Of a stretch of DNA of 64,000 nucleotides, positions 1 through 11,153 are shown in pieces; the stretch's first letter is position 1; each line of letters opens with the position of its first letter. The notes under the pieces were generated by a model. It was not told where the DNA came from and searched no databases. It saw only the letters and a list, made by a program, of their open reading frames with translations. Position numbers and translations under genes: made by a program. The stretch lies in contig PDUO01000026.1 in NCBI GenBank assembly GCA_003008705.1, forward strand, positions 62,001-126,000, given 5' to 3'. This DNA comes from Pezicula radicicola (Eukaryota > Ascomycota > Leotiomycetes > Helotiales > Dermateaceae).

Positions 1-1336
1 CCTGATTGGCAACTCAGTCAGCATCATATCCCTCTTCACACCATGGAGCTCTTTTACCATAGTTGCTGTCCTCCTGGCTGTATTCGTAAACCAATCCACC
101 CGATAATACTGGGGTCATCAGAGGGCCATAAATAACCGGGACCTCGGTGAAAACACGAGGTGCGGGCACATTACATCCGTATTCGGAGAAGAACACGGGA
201 ACGCTTGTGTTGGAGAAATCCGCAACAAGTTGGTCGTAAGTAGACAAAGTGTAAGATGAATCTCCACACCAGGAATAGGAGTTCAGTGCAAAAAGGTCAA
301 CACGTGAGGGGTCGTTAGCATCGCCTGTAGTGGTGCATTGCATATAGCCTTCGAAAAATTAGTACTCTGATTTTCTCAAGAAGCAAGAAGCAAGAAGAAA
401 GAGTCAGAGGTTTGAAACAGTGATTCGAGGGGACGGGAAGAACTCTGTTGCTTACTCCAAGTGTCTACTAGAATCTGTATTGTTGTGAGTAATGAGTTTT
501 AGCATGAGGAAGTTGGGTTCTTACAGAACGGACATCTGCTGCGCTGTATCCCACGGGAATTGAGCGATCAGAGTTCTTGGCAATATAGTTCTTGAGATCA
601 CGGGTAACAGCGCGCATGTATGGGGGTACGGTTCCTCCAGTTGCGACATCATTTATAACCTCATTGCCAGCAAAGAACAACAGGGTGTTTGGGTAGTTCT
701 TGAAAGCCTCCACTACACCAAATGTTCGGTTCAAGTATGAGGCATCATAGGAGGTCCATGGTGCGCTTCGATCGATACTCTCTCCAGAGAGGGGTGAGTT
801 TACATCAATCAACATGTAGATACCCACAGCGTTGAAGATACTAGCGCAGTCGTCATGGTTGAGGGAAGGATCAACGTTGTAGACTCGAATAGCATTGACG
901 CCTGTACTCGTCAGCACCTCTAGTCTTCTACTCAACTGCTTCAACTGCTTCATCTTGTGCACTAACCCAATCTCTGCATCAGCGCAGCATCTCGCAGACA
1001 AACGTCGCCATTGCTCAATGGATCTACTCCGCTGCTAGGATCATAGCCTGAAGATCCTCCCGGCTGATAAGCAACACCAAGAATCTGGAAGCGGTCGTTT
1101 GTGTTCGGATTGACAAAGTCGGAGCCTTCGATGGTCAGCGACGTGACGGCAAGCGCAGTACTGCAGAGGGCAAGGGCTGCGCCAATGCGAGTCTAGAAAC
1201 AGCGGCGCGGTTAGTAAAGGTTGTATATGGAATGCATAGGACAAAGCTATTATGAGTTGTGGAAATTTGGTTGGGCGCAACAGCGCGAAAGTAGGTTTCA
1301 AGCGCGGGACCGTCTTACCACTGCCTTACTAAACAT
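1..1336 (-). CDS. GH72 1,3-beta-glucanosyltransferase (Gas/Gel family), 3' part missing
   Basis: GPI-anchored-type cell-wall remodelling enzyme that cuts and re-joins beta-1,3-glucan chains. Exons read on the minus strand: 1319-1336, 967-1192, 525-919, 456-474, 58-348, with the next exon starting at base 1. The N-terminus MFSKAV..RIGAALALCSTALA is a signal peptide and mature protein begins near VTSLTIEG. The catalytic acid/base is the Glu of FFAGNEV and the nucleophile the Glu of FFSEYGCN, both present. GH72 hallmarks IRVYNVDPSLNHDDC and ALNSYSWCG are also there. Exons 1 and 4 are only 18 and 19 nt; exon 4 is supported because it restores the family motif (ADVR)SILVDTW-SYMQC. The C-terminal region (possible CBM43 and GPI signal) lies outside the window. 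Family assignment is very secure; micro-exon borders are inference. Confidence 0.93.
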
Positions 1337-2045
1337 GACCCCGAATTCGTATTCTTAAGGAGCCTCTAGCTCTGTTTGTCTGTGGAGGATAAAAGAGCGC
1401 AAAGAACGCAAAACACCAAGAAACCAAGAAAATGAAGCAAGTAGCGAGTGTGGTATGATACGGAGTCAACTATGAGGAGAAACGAAGGTATTCCGAGAAA
1501 CAAATACTTGCGCGCACCACTGGAAGACCCTCCCCTCGTATTTTGTTAGGGCGCCATTACCCTTACGGCACGCATTAGAGCAAGCATGTCGCGACTCACT
1601 TCCAAGCTGTTTCGTTATCACCGCTTTTGGCATGGTTTAGAGCCCCAGTGGTACCTTTTCGTATCAATGCTCCAGCCTCAATCTTATTCTGCAGCCTCTG
1701 TGATAAGAAATTTGAGAAGCGGCCCCTGCTGTATGGCTTCGGAAGACGATCTGCGGATTTGCGGAGCCACAATTGTTAATTTGCTGGAAACGATGAGGAG
1801 TGATTGCACTACGTGAGAGATGTTTCAAGTCTAGCAATTTTAAAGACATTGAGGATCATTCTTCATACTGCATGAGCAATTGAGCGTCCTTCTATTTGTA
1901 CATGAATCCGCCAAAGACAATTATGAGTATCTATTTGTAAAGTCATAAGCACAAATCTGTACGCCGCAACGGTTTTTGCAGCCCAAGCAAATGCACAAAG
2001 CCGGGCGCTGCATTCCTCATCCCTCATCCTCTACTTCTAGCCCAT
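1337..2045. other. Intergenic, upstream of GH72 gene and downstream of acl2
   Basis: No convincing gene. It should contain the GH72 promoter (adjacent to 1336) and the acl2 3' UTR (adjacent to 2045). Short open frames around 1586-1849 exist on both strands but have no domain or codon signature. Confidence 0.5.
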
Positions 2046-3969
2046 CTATGCGGTGTATTCCTTGACCGAACTAGCCTCCAAGCGGCCTGGGACAAGAGCC
2101 AAAGGAACAATGCCACTGACGTGCATGTCTGGACCGTAAACGTGCATGTCGAGATTCAATTCCTGGCCCAGCGACTTGATGTTCTTCAAGCCCTCCTGGT
2201 AGTTGGGACCTGCACGACGGACCCAGATGGAGACGTTGTGCTCAAGGAGTTTGCTGCTGACCTCACGCAGAGCACGGATAACACCCTTGAAAGTTGATGC
2301 GACATTGGTGAAGTTAGCGATACCACCACCAATGAAGAGAACCTTGCCCTCTGGGTGGACAGGTGTGCGAAGCATAAGGTCAAGAACTGTCTGGGCGTAG
2401 TTGAAAGTCTGGATCTCACTGGGAGCACCAGAGTATTCACCATAGTTAGCAAGCTCTTCGGCGAAACCACTACTGGCGATAGCATCAGCGTAGACCACTG
2501 AGGCACCACCACCTGCTACCAGAGTCCATATACGGCCGTTGGGGTTCAGGATGGTGAGCTTGAGAGAAGCACCAGTCTTTGCATCAAGACCAGCGATGTA
2601 TTCCTCCTCCTTAGACAGCTCACGTCCAAAAGGTGCTGGGAACTCCATTGGTGGGCCTGCATCAATGCTGACCTTACCATTGGTAGCCTTAGGGACAACA
2701 GTTCCAAGAGCTGCTGGACCACGTGCAATAGCCCACTTAGAACCACACTCAAACTCAGCGGTTTGATCGAGCTTAGCAGCCAAATCCAAGAAGTGAACCT
2801 CAGCTGAAGTGCCTGCAGCGTTGGGGATGGCAACTAGAGGGTTGATCTCGAGGTATGTGAACTGGCAGTCGACATAGACGGCGTAGAGTCTTGTAATGAA
2901 GTCGACGAGTACATTGTGGACACCCTTGGGAACCTTGCTAAGGAGACCGGCAGCAATTTCGTCATTTGATGGGTATTCCTTGAGGTCGACTGAGATCAGA
3001 AGCTTCTCTGCTTTCTCGTCTACATCACCAACATCAACACCTCCCTCGTGCGTGAAGAGAATCCAGTCACCCTGTTGGAAGAAGAAGCGTTAGTTATAGC
3101 CAAAGAATAACGTAGAAATCATTGGCTACAGCAAAGACGATTATGATATCGGGTAAACAAGAATTGCAACGGGAGAACAAGGCTGAATTAGATATAGCGT
3201 TGTACGCAGGTACGGATGTGGATAGCTGAAAGTGATGGAATGCTGGGAGGTGGGAGTTGATGGCATTGTGGGCCTGTAGCCTTTGGTCCCTAGCTTCCGC
3301 TCGTCCGTAGCCACTCAACCGGAGGGTAGCGGACAAAAAGGTAGCAGCGCCCACATGCAAAAAACTATTTTCGCATTATGTCCAGAATTGCGTCTTCCCA
3401 GTAATCGCTCGAGTACTGTGACTGTAAATTCTCCCAAGTCTCAACACCTTGTGTACGATATTTGGAGTTTCTGCCTGCCTCGCTTCACTGCCTCCCAAAA
3501 CAACAACATGGATATCTGATCAACATACCTCTCTCGCAGAATTAATGCAGATGTAGTATTCGGTACCATCTGGATGGGGCACAAAAGGCTCGACCAAAAA
3601 CTGGCGTAAGACACCAACGGTGGTTTCAACCTTTACGGACTTTCCAGCGCGCTCTTGGATCCATGCCTTCGCCTCTGGCCATGTCTTGTTCAGTGCAAGA
3701 AGACCGCTCTTGCCTCGTCTCTTGATAAGCTGATCGGGCTTTGCAACAAACTTGGATCCTGGGGCAAGGAGCCATGGGTATGTGACTTCGGCCTGGTTGA
3801 GAACATCTGCGACCTCCTTATCTTCTGGGAAGTAAAGTGATGCGAGCTTTGCAGGTGGGTTGTGTGTGGTAGACTTGGGGAGAGGAGATGGCTTGATGAC
3901 GGGAGCTCTGGTGAGGTGGTAGTTGAGGATGGCTTTGCCATCGGCTTCGAGGATAGCTTTTGCGGCCAT
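2046..3969 (-). CDS. acl2: ATP-citrate lyase subunit 2 (citrate/ATP-grasp subunit)
   Basis: With Acl1 it forms the cytosolic ATP-citrate lyase, which converts citrate, CoA and ATP to acetyl-CoA and oxaloacetate for lipid synthesis and histone acetylation. Two exons, 3529-3969 and 2046-3071, give 488 residues, the usual length of the fungal subunit. The start MAAKAILEADGKAILNYHL is the conserved N-terminus. The ATP-grasp region carries GDWILFTHEGGVDVGD and the YLEINPLV metal/ATP-binding motif; the C-terminal CoA-ligase-like part has IWTLVAGGGASVVYAD and LFIGGGIANFTNV. The single intron (3072-3527) is 456 nt, long for this genome. It is divergently transcribed from acl1 across a shared promoter, which is the common arrangement in ascomycetes. 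Confidence 0.97.
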
Positions 3970-5464
3970 TGTGTAGGATGAAAGGTAAGTTTACTGTCCA
4001 GGGCTCGTCAGTACGTGGTTTTTTTTTTTGCAATGCCAGTCCTTTGCTTTGCTAACAAGAATTTGCAGGATGCTGTATCTATGTCCAGAAAATTCCAAAT
4101 CACACCGCTTTGTACGAAAGTTTGAGAAGCTTGTGTACCAACCCAGGAGATATCAGATGCAGCTGCGTTGGGGTGCAATTGCAGCAGCGTCTGACTACTT
4201 GTGTGGTGAGATGTCCGACAACTTTGTGGAGACTGACAGGATTGCAGCAGTTGCTCTGCTCTACGAGTGGTGATGCGATGCGAGGCCGGGAAACAAAATA
4301 TCAAAGCGGACGACAACACAGAGGTACATACCAGGCGGGTGTCAAGCGGGTCTTATCTAAGATTTCGGAGACCGAACAACAAGAATCTGTCTTGGGGAGG
4401 ATTGATGATGATGGATGAGATGAAGAGGCAGTGTGGAAGAACAACGAACAGATGGTTGTATCAGAACGATGAGCTCAAGAGTTTAAAGAATTGGGCCAGA
4501 GGATTGGAAGGAGACTTTTTTGGCTGAGCTGCGCTTTGGGAGTCCAGCGGCTTCTTTCGCTCAAAGTTGATTTTTGATGGGCGAGGGGTGGCCCTGCACT
4601 GAAATTTTAGCGTCCCCCAACGAAGGATGGCCCAAAACAGGGGTCGCATTCTCGGTGGGCTGGTGCAAGCTGGAAACAATGGGCTGCCGACTATGGCGGG
4701 CTTTAGGGCGCCTCGGGGTAAGTGATTGGCGTGGCTTGCCGTTCTGAGGCTTTTCTCGGGCGCTCAACCACTGACAACACAGGGGCCGCAGGGGCAGCAG
4801 GGAGCAGACTCTCGGACACTTCAGTGCTGCTTGCCTTTTCCGGGGACTGTGGCAGTAATTCTGACTTTCCCCTTTGGAGGCCTCTGGTGGCCTCTGGTGG
4901 CATCTGGTGGCTTTCGGTAGCTTCCTTTGGCGGGGAATTGGCTCGCTGAACTACTGAACTACGGTCAACTACACCAACCACTCACGCTCCCCAGGCCCAT
5001 TCGACAGGGGTCGTGTTTTTTTACGAGGTTCAACAATCCAGCTGGGCTCGATAAATCCTCATCGCATCGGAGGCCCCAGTTCCCTTCACGGCACCACCAC
5101 TATCATCGCACATTTCCCTCCTGCTGAGAGCCACACCTTTTTCATTCCCCATTCCCATCTTCATCAACTCTCTTCCCGCTCAGCTCCCCATTTTCAACCT
5201 CATCAACCCACCACCAACCCGCCACAGCCAAAGTCCCAGTGCGCTCAAGTATTCGGACGACCCTCATCTCCACCAGGCAAGTCAGCATTGTTCCTTTTTC
5301 AGCTTGATAGAGTTCAGACCGTCTACTCTACTTCAACCTAACCTCCCAACACCTTGATTGACTTCTCCTCCGGGCTCTCATTCAATTCACATTTATCTCC
5401 CTCCCTCGAAGCTCAATACTGACATCTCTACCGTCCATCAGTCAGTCCTCCTCACATTTTCACG
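3970..5464. promoter_or_regulatory. Shared divergent promoter of acl2 and acl1
   Basis: A 1.5 kb gene-free interval between the two ATG codons of the subunits of one enzyme, so co-regulation is the natural inference. It includes a T-run just upstream of the acl2 start (about 4020-4029) and a long pyrimidine-rich leader before acl1 (about 5100-5460), typical of highly expressed fungal genes. Several reading frames stay open here on both strands, but none resembles a protein. Confidence 0.7.
4881..4910. repeat. Short tandem repeat in acl promoter
   Basis: Three head-to-tail copies of a 10-mer: CCTCTGGTGG, CCTCTGGTGG, CATCTGGTGG. It lies about 560 bp upstream of acl1. Whether it binds a factor is unknown. 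Confidence 0.8.
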
Positions 5465-7524
5465 ATGCCTTCTGCTACAAACGGTACAAACGGTGCCGCC
5501 CCCAGTGGTGCTGCAGTTCCTGCGGCTGGTGTTTCCAGCCTCTCTGCCAACGACAACATCCGCCGCTTTGCAGCACCCAGCAGACCTCTAAGCCCTCGCG
5601 CTGAACACACACTTTTCCACGAGAAGACACGATGCTTTATCTACGGTATGCAGCCGAGAGCTGTGCAGGGCATGCTCGACTTCGACTTTATCTGCAAGCG
5701 TAAAAACCCCTCCGTTGCTGGTATCATCTATACATTCGGTGGTCAATTCGTGCAGAAGATGTACTGGGGAACCAGCGAGACACTGCTTCCAGTCTACCAA
5801 GAGGTCGGCAAGGCAATTGCTAAGCACAGTGATGTTAATTGTGTTGTCAATTTTGCCTCATCTCGAAGTGTCTACAGTTCCACCATGGAGCTTATGGAGT
5901 TCCCTCAGATCAAGTCTATTGCCATCATTGCAGAAGGTGTCCCAGAAAGAGTGAGTTTTCACCCTGCAACTCAAATTTTACAAGGCTGACAATTCACTAG
6001 CGTGCACGCGAGATCTTGCACGTAGCCAAGAAGAAGGGTATCACCATCATTGGCCCTGCCACTGTCGGAGGTATTAAGCCCGGAGCGTTCAAGATCGGTA
6101 ACACTGGTGGTATGATGGACAACATCGTGGCTTCCAAGCTTTACCGCAAGGGATCCGTTGGTTACGTCTCCAAGTCCGGTGGTATGTCCAACGAGCTTAA
6201 CAACATTATTGCAAACACAACAGATGGTGTCTACGAGGGTGTAGCCATTGGTGGTGATAGATACCCCGGCACAACATTCATTGACCACATTCTCCGATAC
6301 CAAGCAGACCCAGAGTGCAAAATCCTGGTTCTCTTGGGAGAGGTCGGTGGTGTTGAGGAATACCGAGTGATTGAGGCTGTTAAGAGCGGACAGATCACCA
6401 AGCCCATCGTTGCTTGGGCGATTGGAACCTGTGCGACCATGTTCAAGACTGAGGTTCAATTCGGTCACGCTGGTGCACTGGCTAACTCCCAGCTTGAGAC
6501 TGCTGCTCACAAGAACGCTGCTATGAAAGCTGCCGGTTTCCACGTCCCAGCAACCTTCGAGGACATGCCACAGCTACTTGCTTCTGTTTACCAGAAGCTT
6601 GTCAAGGAGGGCACTATCAAGCCCCAACCTGAGCCAGCAGTACCAAAGATTCCTATGGATTACGCTTGGGCTCAAGAGCTTGGCATGATCAGAAAGCCAG
6701 CCGCCTTCATCTCCACCATTTCCGACGACCGTGGACAGGAACTCCTCTACGCCGGTATGCCAATTTCAGATGTCTTCAGAGAGGACATTGGTATTGGTGG
6801 TGTTATGTCTTTGCTCTGGTTCCGTCGTCGTCTTCCAGGCTACGCCAGCAAGTTTCTCGAAATGGTTCTCATGTTGACTGCTGATCACGGCCCAGCTGTG
6901 TCTGGTGCCATGAACACTATCATCACCACAAGAGCAGGAAAGGATCTCATCAGTGCTCTCGTCTCTGGTCTGCTGACCATTGGATCAAGATTTGGTGGTG
7001 CTCTTGACGGTGCTGCTGAGGCATTCACTGGTGCTTTCGATAAGGGACTTAGCCCACGTGACTTCGTTGACAGCATGCGCAAGCAGAACAAGCTCATCCC
7101 AGGTATTGGTCACAAGGTCAAATCCCGCAACAACCCTGATCTCCGTGTTGAGCTTGTGAAGGAGTTCGTAAAGAAGCACTTCCCAAGCTGCAAGCTGCTC
7201 GATTATGCCCTTGCCGTCGAGTCTGTTACCACCTCCAAGAAGGATAACTTGATCTTGAACGTTGACGGTGCCGTTGCTGTCTGCTTTGTTGACCTGATGC
7301 GCAACTGTGGTGCATTCAGCGCTGAGGAGGCCGAAGATTACATGCAGATGGGTGTCCTCAACGGTCTGTTCGTTCTTGGACGATCCATTGGTTTGATTGC
7401 CCATTACCTTGACCAGAAGAGACTCCGCACTGGTCTCTACAGACATCCTTGGGATGATATCACTTACCTTCTCCCAACCCTACAAAGTGGAGGTGCTGAG
7501 GGTCGTGTTGAGGTACAAATGTAG
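5465..7524 (+). CDS. acl1: ATP-citrate lyase subunit 1 (citrate-synthase-like catalytic subunit)
   Basis: Second half of the fungal two-gene ATP-citrate lyase. Exons 5465-5950 and 6001-7524 (50-nt intron) give 669 residues, the expected length. The first part is a succinyl-CoA-ligase alpha-like module: a Rossmann-type segment, then [20 protein letters not shown], then VQFGHAGA, whose His (residue about 318) matches the phosphohistidine of the family. The C-terminal third is the citrate-synthase-like domain with [18 protein letters not shown] and [16 protein letters not shown]. The N-terminal 30 or so residues are Ala/Ser-rich linker. Intron removal joins [17 protein letters not shown] in frame. 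It is paired head-to-head with acl2. Confidence 0.97.
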
Positions 7525-8139
7525 ATTCTAAACATGTTTATGGCTTGAACGCTGGGATGGAGTTCATATTTTTTGCACTGTTCATTTAGACCAAGAAGCA
7601 CTGTATCCTACTTTAATAAATGAGCTTCAAAATCAAAATTGCTTCAGGCGTGAGAATTACCACAAGCGTAGAAGATTCAATAGGGATGGCTTATGCATAG
7701 ATATTTCGGGGAATCTGTGTACCCCAGATTTTCAGATAAGGTTGAGTCCTTCCAGACCCTCGAAGATAAGCTCGAGGCCTAGCTGTTTGGGTGGTGGTGC
7801 ATTCAATCCAAAGCGCTCGAGAGTACCCTCTCGTAGTGGCTCATGCCCATATGCTTCCTTGAAATAGTACCATATCTTCAAGCTCATCTTGGGATTTTGG
7901 GAGCGCAGGGTGGCCGAAAAGGAGAAGAATTGGAGAGCAGAATGGGTTGATGAAAAATCTTCATACATAATAGCATCTTGTCGCAAACATAGCTCTTTCG
8001 TTATTCAAGTACACAATCCTAACCTAGCACTCCTTGCGCCATCTGTCCTTATTCACTATCCCACAAGCCAACTCCAGCCAAAAGCAAATCCGGTAGACCC
8101 ATAGTATTACATCGTCCACCGAAGTTGCTTCGAAATTCC
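7525..8139. other. Convergent intergenic region between acl1 and the polymerase delta subunit gene
   Basis: 3' UTR space of two converging genes. It contains a candidate polyadenylation signal (AATAAA-like, about 7616-7621) for acl1, plus the weak minus-strand frame listed separately at 7732-7968. Confidence 0.5.
7732..7968 (-). CDS. Doubtful small hypothetical protein
   Basis: An ATG-initiated frame of 78 residues starting MYEDFSSTHSALQFF and ending IFEGLEGLNLI. An internal Met begins a compact segment, MSLKIWYYFKEAYGHEPLRE, that looks more protein-like than the neighbouring noise. I do not recognise the family, there is no signal peptide or membrane segment, and it sits in a convergent 3' UTR region. 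It could easily be chance. Confidence 0.2.
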   Translation of the reverse strand: MYEDFSSTHSALQFFSFSATLRSQNPKMSLKIWYYFKEAYGHEPLREGTLERFGLNAPPPKQLGLELIFEGLEGLNLI

Positions 8140-8813
8140 CTAAGCCTCCCCAATAACAAACTTACTGCTCATCAACTCATCCACATGCGCCCGCTCAATC
8201 TTCGGATTACCTCTCTCCTCTTCCTTTAATAACACAGCTAGAACCTCAATCGGTGGTTGCAGACCCAATTTATCGGCTCGAACCCAGCGCTTCATGCGTG
8301 CAATACCGATGCATGGCTATATCTCCCAACCACAACATTAGCTTCAATCTCCACTATGAAAACATTACTTGTAGAGAAGGTATAAATGTATATACGTACA
8401 CCATATTGAGAACTCATATCAAACAACCTTAGAATCTTCTCCTCAACATCCAACTCGTTCTGGTGAACCCTCGGTGCTAACCTATCCGCCTCCCTGGCCT
8501 TCCAATACCGTCGGATCTGTGCATCTGTAACCTTGCTTGCGCGCTCCTCAGCTTCGGTTTTCTCTATCGTCTTTAATTCCGAAGCAGCTTGTTGCGTTAC
8601 CACTGCTTCGGAGTTGATGTGGCCGGCATCTACCTCTTGGGGGATTTCTTTGGTGGGTAGCGTTGCTGGTGGTGTGGAGAGGGGTGTTGAGACGGCCGGT
8701 TTGGTCGATTTGGACAGGGGGGTGCTGGATTTGCTCGCACCGAAGGAGAGGGTTCTTTGGCTGCCTTTGGCCGCAGGCCCGGAGGAATGACGGGAACGTC
8801 TTGTTGCTGGCAT
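8140..8813 (-). CDS. DNA polymerase delta subunit 4 (POLD4/Cdm1 family)
   Basis: Smallest, accessory subunit of replicative DNA polymerase delta, acting in the nucleus at the fork. Exons 8400-8813 and 8140-8316 (83-nt intron) join YG-PCIGIARMKRW and give 196 residues. The N-terminal 110 residues are Ser/Thr/Pro-rich and disordered; SQRTLSFG near residue 20 resembles a degenerate PCNA-interacting motif. The conserved family block follows: a helix with RRYWKAREADRLAPRVHQNEL, EEKILRLFDMSSQYGPCIG, RMKRWVRADKLGL and PPIEVLAVLLKEE. The product ends in a short fungal extension after NPKIERAHVDELM. The start is the first ATG upstream of conserved sequence. Confidence 0.92.
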
Positions 8814-9440
8814 TTTTGGCGGGTTGTTGTAGGTGGTGAGTTTTATTTATTTTGCACTGCTAACTAACTAGTTGAAAGGTCGATGATGACGTTCTGCTGT
8901 AGCGAAAGACGCGTTGCTGGAGGGATCGCGAAGACTTCACCGTCACATGACACAAACTCACCTCGAGCATCTCACCCGTCTGCCATTACTGTACGGGCTT
9001 TTTTTTTCCTTTGCTAGAAATTGAGATTTTTTTTTTTCTCTGCTTGCTGTAACCATCCCCATACCATATCCTCTCAACTCCGAATCATTAATGATGGCGT
9101 TATGAACGCACTTCTGTCTGTCCACCCGTAGTAGCCCCAAGAACTTCAGTAACCTCCACCGAGTCCACCCCCATCTTCCACAGTCTCTACGGTGTCGCAC
9201 AGAGATAAATGTGAGGATAAGCACTTAATGGCTCGGGGTAGCCATTTAAGGCTCTACCCGTGTGCCCAATAAAAAGAATCCTTCGGTGCTTCGGATACCG
9301 AAAGTCTTACTGTACTGTACACGGATTACTTGCATACTTTCGGTATTGGGAGGGTTTCTCAGGTTTTCCGAGCTTCCTTCCATTTTGATTCTAAATTCTA
9401 ATTGTTCAAAATAGGCACTTGGCGGTAAGGACTTCGAAAG

Positions 9441-9474
9441 GTAAGGTAAGGTAAGGTAATGTAAGTAATGTAAG
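9441..9474. repeat. GTAAG simple tandem repeat
   Basis: Four perfect GTAAG-type pentamers followed by degenerate GTAAT/GTAAG copies. It abuts the left end of the TIR element at 9480. Confidence 0.85.
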
Positions 9475-9479
9475 CATTA

Positions 9480-9742
9480 ATCGTCCGCTCAGTCACGTGG
9501 GCTTCCAAAATGCAATGTTACTAAATTAGCAAAGACAAATGATATAGATACAGAATATATACAGATATTTAATTTCTGTAATTTTTATCATATTAAATAT
9601 TATATTACGTTGTTGTAGAGGGGGAAACAGTAAGAATCTATAGTAGAGAATGCACAAAAAGGAATCGGTGCGGCCCATTTCGCTGTTTCCGACTACTACG
9701 AGAGCAGTCAACGATGGAGGTCTACATGACTGAGCGGACGAT
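9480..9742. mobile_element. MITE-like element, Tc1/mariner type, 263 bp
   Basis: Perfect 16-bp terminal inverted repeats, ATCGTCCGCTCAGTCA at 9480-9495 and its reverse complement at 9727-9742, flanked on both sides by TA, the target duplication of Tc1/mariner/pogo transposons. The inverted repeats continue inward imperfectly for about 12 bp, and the four mismatches are all transitions, as expected after repeat-induced point mutation. The interior is AT-rich and too short to code for a transposase, so this would be a non-autonomous copy. The autonomous partner is not in the window. Confidence 0.75.
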
Positions 9743-10817
9743 TACGTCCAGATGCATGAAGCTTCGGTGTCGTCGTGTACCCTGACCTTCGGGGTAATAT
9801 TACGAAAGATAATAAGCTGTATATTACTCTTACAGATTTTTCGTAGCTGGGAATAGTTACGGACTATTAGAAAGGTCCACCAATCAAGTAAAATACCCGA
9901 CATTACAGCAGTCTCCGTTTTTAGAAAAGGTTACCTAGTAATAACACATGTCCCTTAAGGCTGTAATGTCTTTCCTTCATCAGCTTCAGCACTTTTCGGA
10001 CAACTTTGAAGATGCCGGTGTGTTACTTACGGAGGTGCGGAAGGTACAGTAGTACCTGACACATCTAATTGTGTAGACCGTATCTGGGTACCTTCCCTCT
10101 GCTCGACAATTACTATAACATCCTTACCTACAGCCGCACCCTTTGAACTCTAACCCATTATGTAGTCTAGTATTTGAATCTTGGCATCTCTCGTTATCTC
10201 TTACTTATCAATAGGCCTCAAATTCGATTTCATCTCATAATATCCCGAAGTTGCTCAGAGTTGAGGGACTTTTCTCATTAGTGAATATTATGGCAATTCC
10301 CGGACTGAAGGCCATGGCATTACCTAGCTCCACCTATTTGGACCCATCTTGATAGCTGACGGATGTAATTCAGAACTGCTTATCTTACCATGATCTCACT
10401 CTGCAGTCTGCATGTTGGGCATTTTGACTAACCCGAGTAGGATACACTGCAGTGCAAAGGCACTCAATTAACTCTCAATCGCCAAAGTTGGCTTGAGTCG
10501 AAGTCATATGTGAGCTTTACCTAGGAGCACAGTTCGGTGAATGATCTTGATTTTTTGCCACTAGCTTTGAGCGCAGGTGTGGCGGATATTGGTCGCAACT
10601 CTTGCCGACTAGTAGATGATTGCATTGTCATAAAGGGGGCTTGAGAGAGTATTTCATTCACCAATTGGCTATTCTTCCATTTCCGCCAGTAACCAGGCTC
10701 CGATTCAATCTCTCTATCTCCCAGTAACGACCTCAGCTCAAGAGTGTTTGAAAGTTGAGAGAGCCAACCAAACAAGAGAGCGATCCTCCTTTACTCATAT
10801 CTCAGAATCATGACCAC

Positions 10818-11153
10818 TCAAGTAGGTGGCTTCTCGTGGGGGCCAAGGAGTGGCTCTTCAGAAACCTCTCCAATAGCAGCTTCCTCCGTATCAGCCCATA
10901 TTCTCTCCCGCTTCTTCTCTGTCTTATAGCTCAAATTCCTCTTTCCAAACAACCTCGCAAGTAAGCTACGTGAACCCTTCTCCTCTTTCTTCGGTGGAGG
11001 CGCTCGACAGGCATGGCAATCATTTGCGGAAGGCAAAATAATGACCCTATCACCAGGGCAGTTAGAGGTTGCAATGAATTGGTCGCACTGAAGCCATCTG
11101 GAGGTCGTTCGGGAATGACCGCAGATGTACTTGATATCGTAGACGAGGCACAT
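10818..11153 (-). CDS. Small Cys/His-rich protein, orphan family member A
   Basis: A 111-residue protein starting MCLVYDIKYICGH. Cys/His ligands fall at residues C2, C11, H13, C23, C32, C46 and C49, followed by a basic, disordered tail (PPPKKEEKGSRSLLARLFGKR) and an acidic C-terminus. The spacing is nearly the same as in the two other proteins encoded at 20445-20756 and 22826-25006, pointing to one small zinc-binding fold. No signal peptide or membrane helix. I know no function for such proteins; they occur as uncharacterised proteins in filamentous fungi. A further 3' exon around 10521-10760 is possible. Degenerate tandem repeats lie directly upstream. Confidence 0.7.
   Translation of the reverse strand: MCLVYDIKYICGHSRTTSRWLQCDQFIATSNCPGDRVIILPSANDCHACRAPPPKKEEKGSRSLLARLFGKRNLSYKTEKKRERIWADTEEAAIGEVSEEPLLGPHEKPPT

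Larger units (their letters stand above)
8814..10817. other. Gene-poor accessory interval
   Basis: No gene that I can support. It holds the polymerase-subunit promoter at its left end, a GTAAG tandem repeat, a TIR element (listed separately) and many small palindromes. A minus-strand frame at 10521-10760 (contains LGDREIESEPGYWRKWK) could be a 3' exon of the gene at 10818-11153, but I found no clear splice junction. Confidence 0.5.

Noticed and set aside
5971..6543. 190-codon open frame opposite acl1
   Set aside because: Same reason; it crosses the acl1 intron and has no motif.
6985..7446. 153-codon open frame opposite acl1
   Set aside because: It is antisense to strongly conserved coding sequence and owes its openness to acl1 codon bias.
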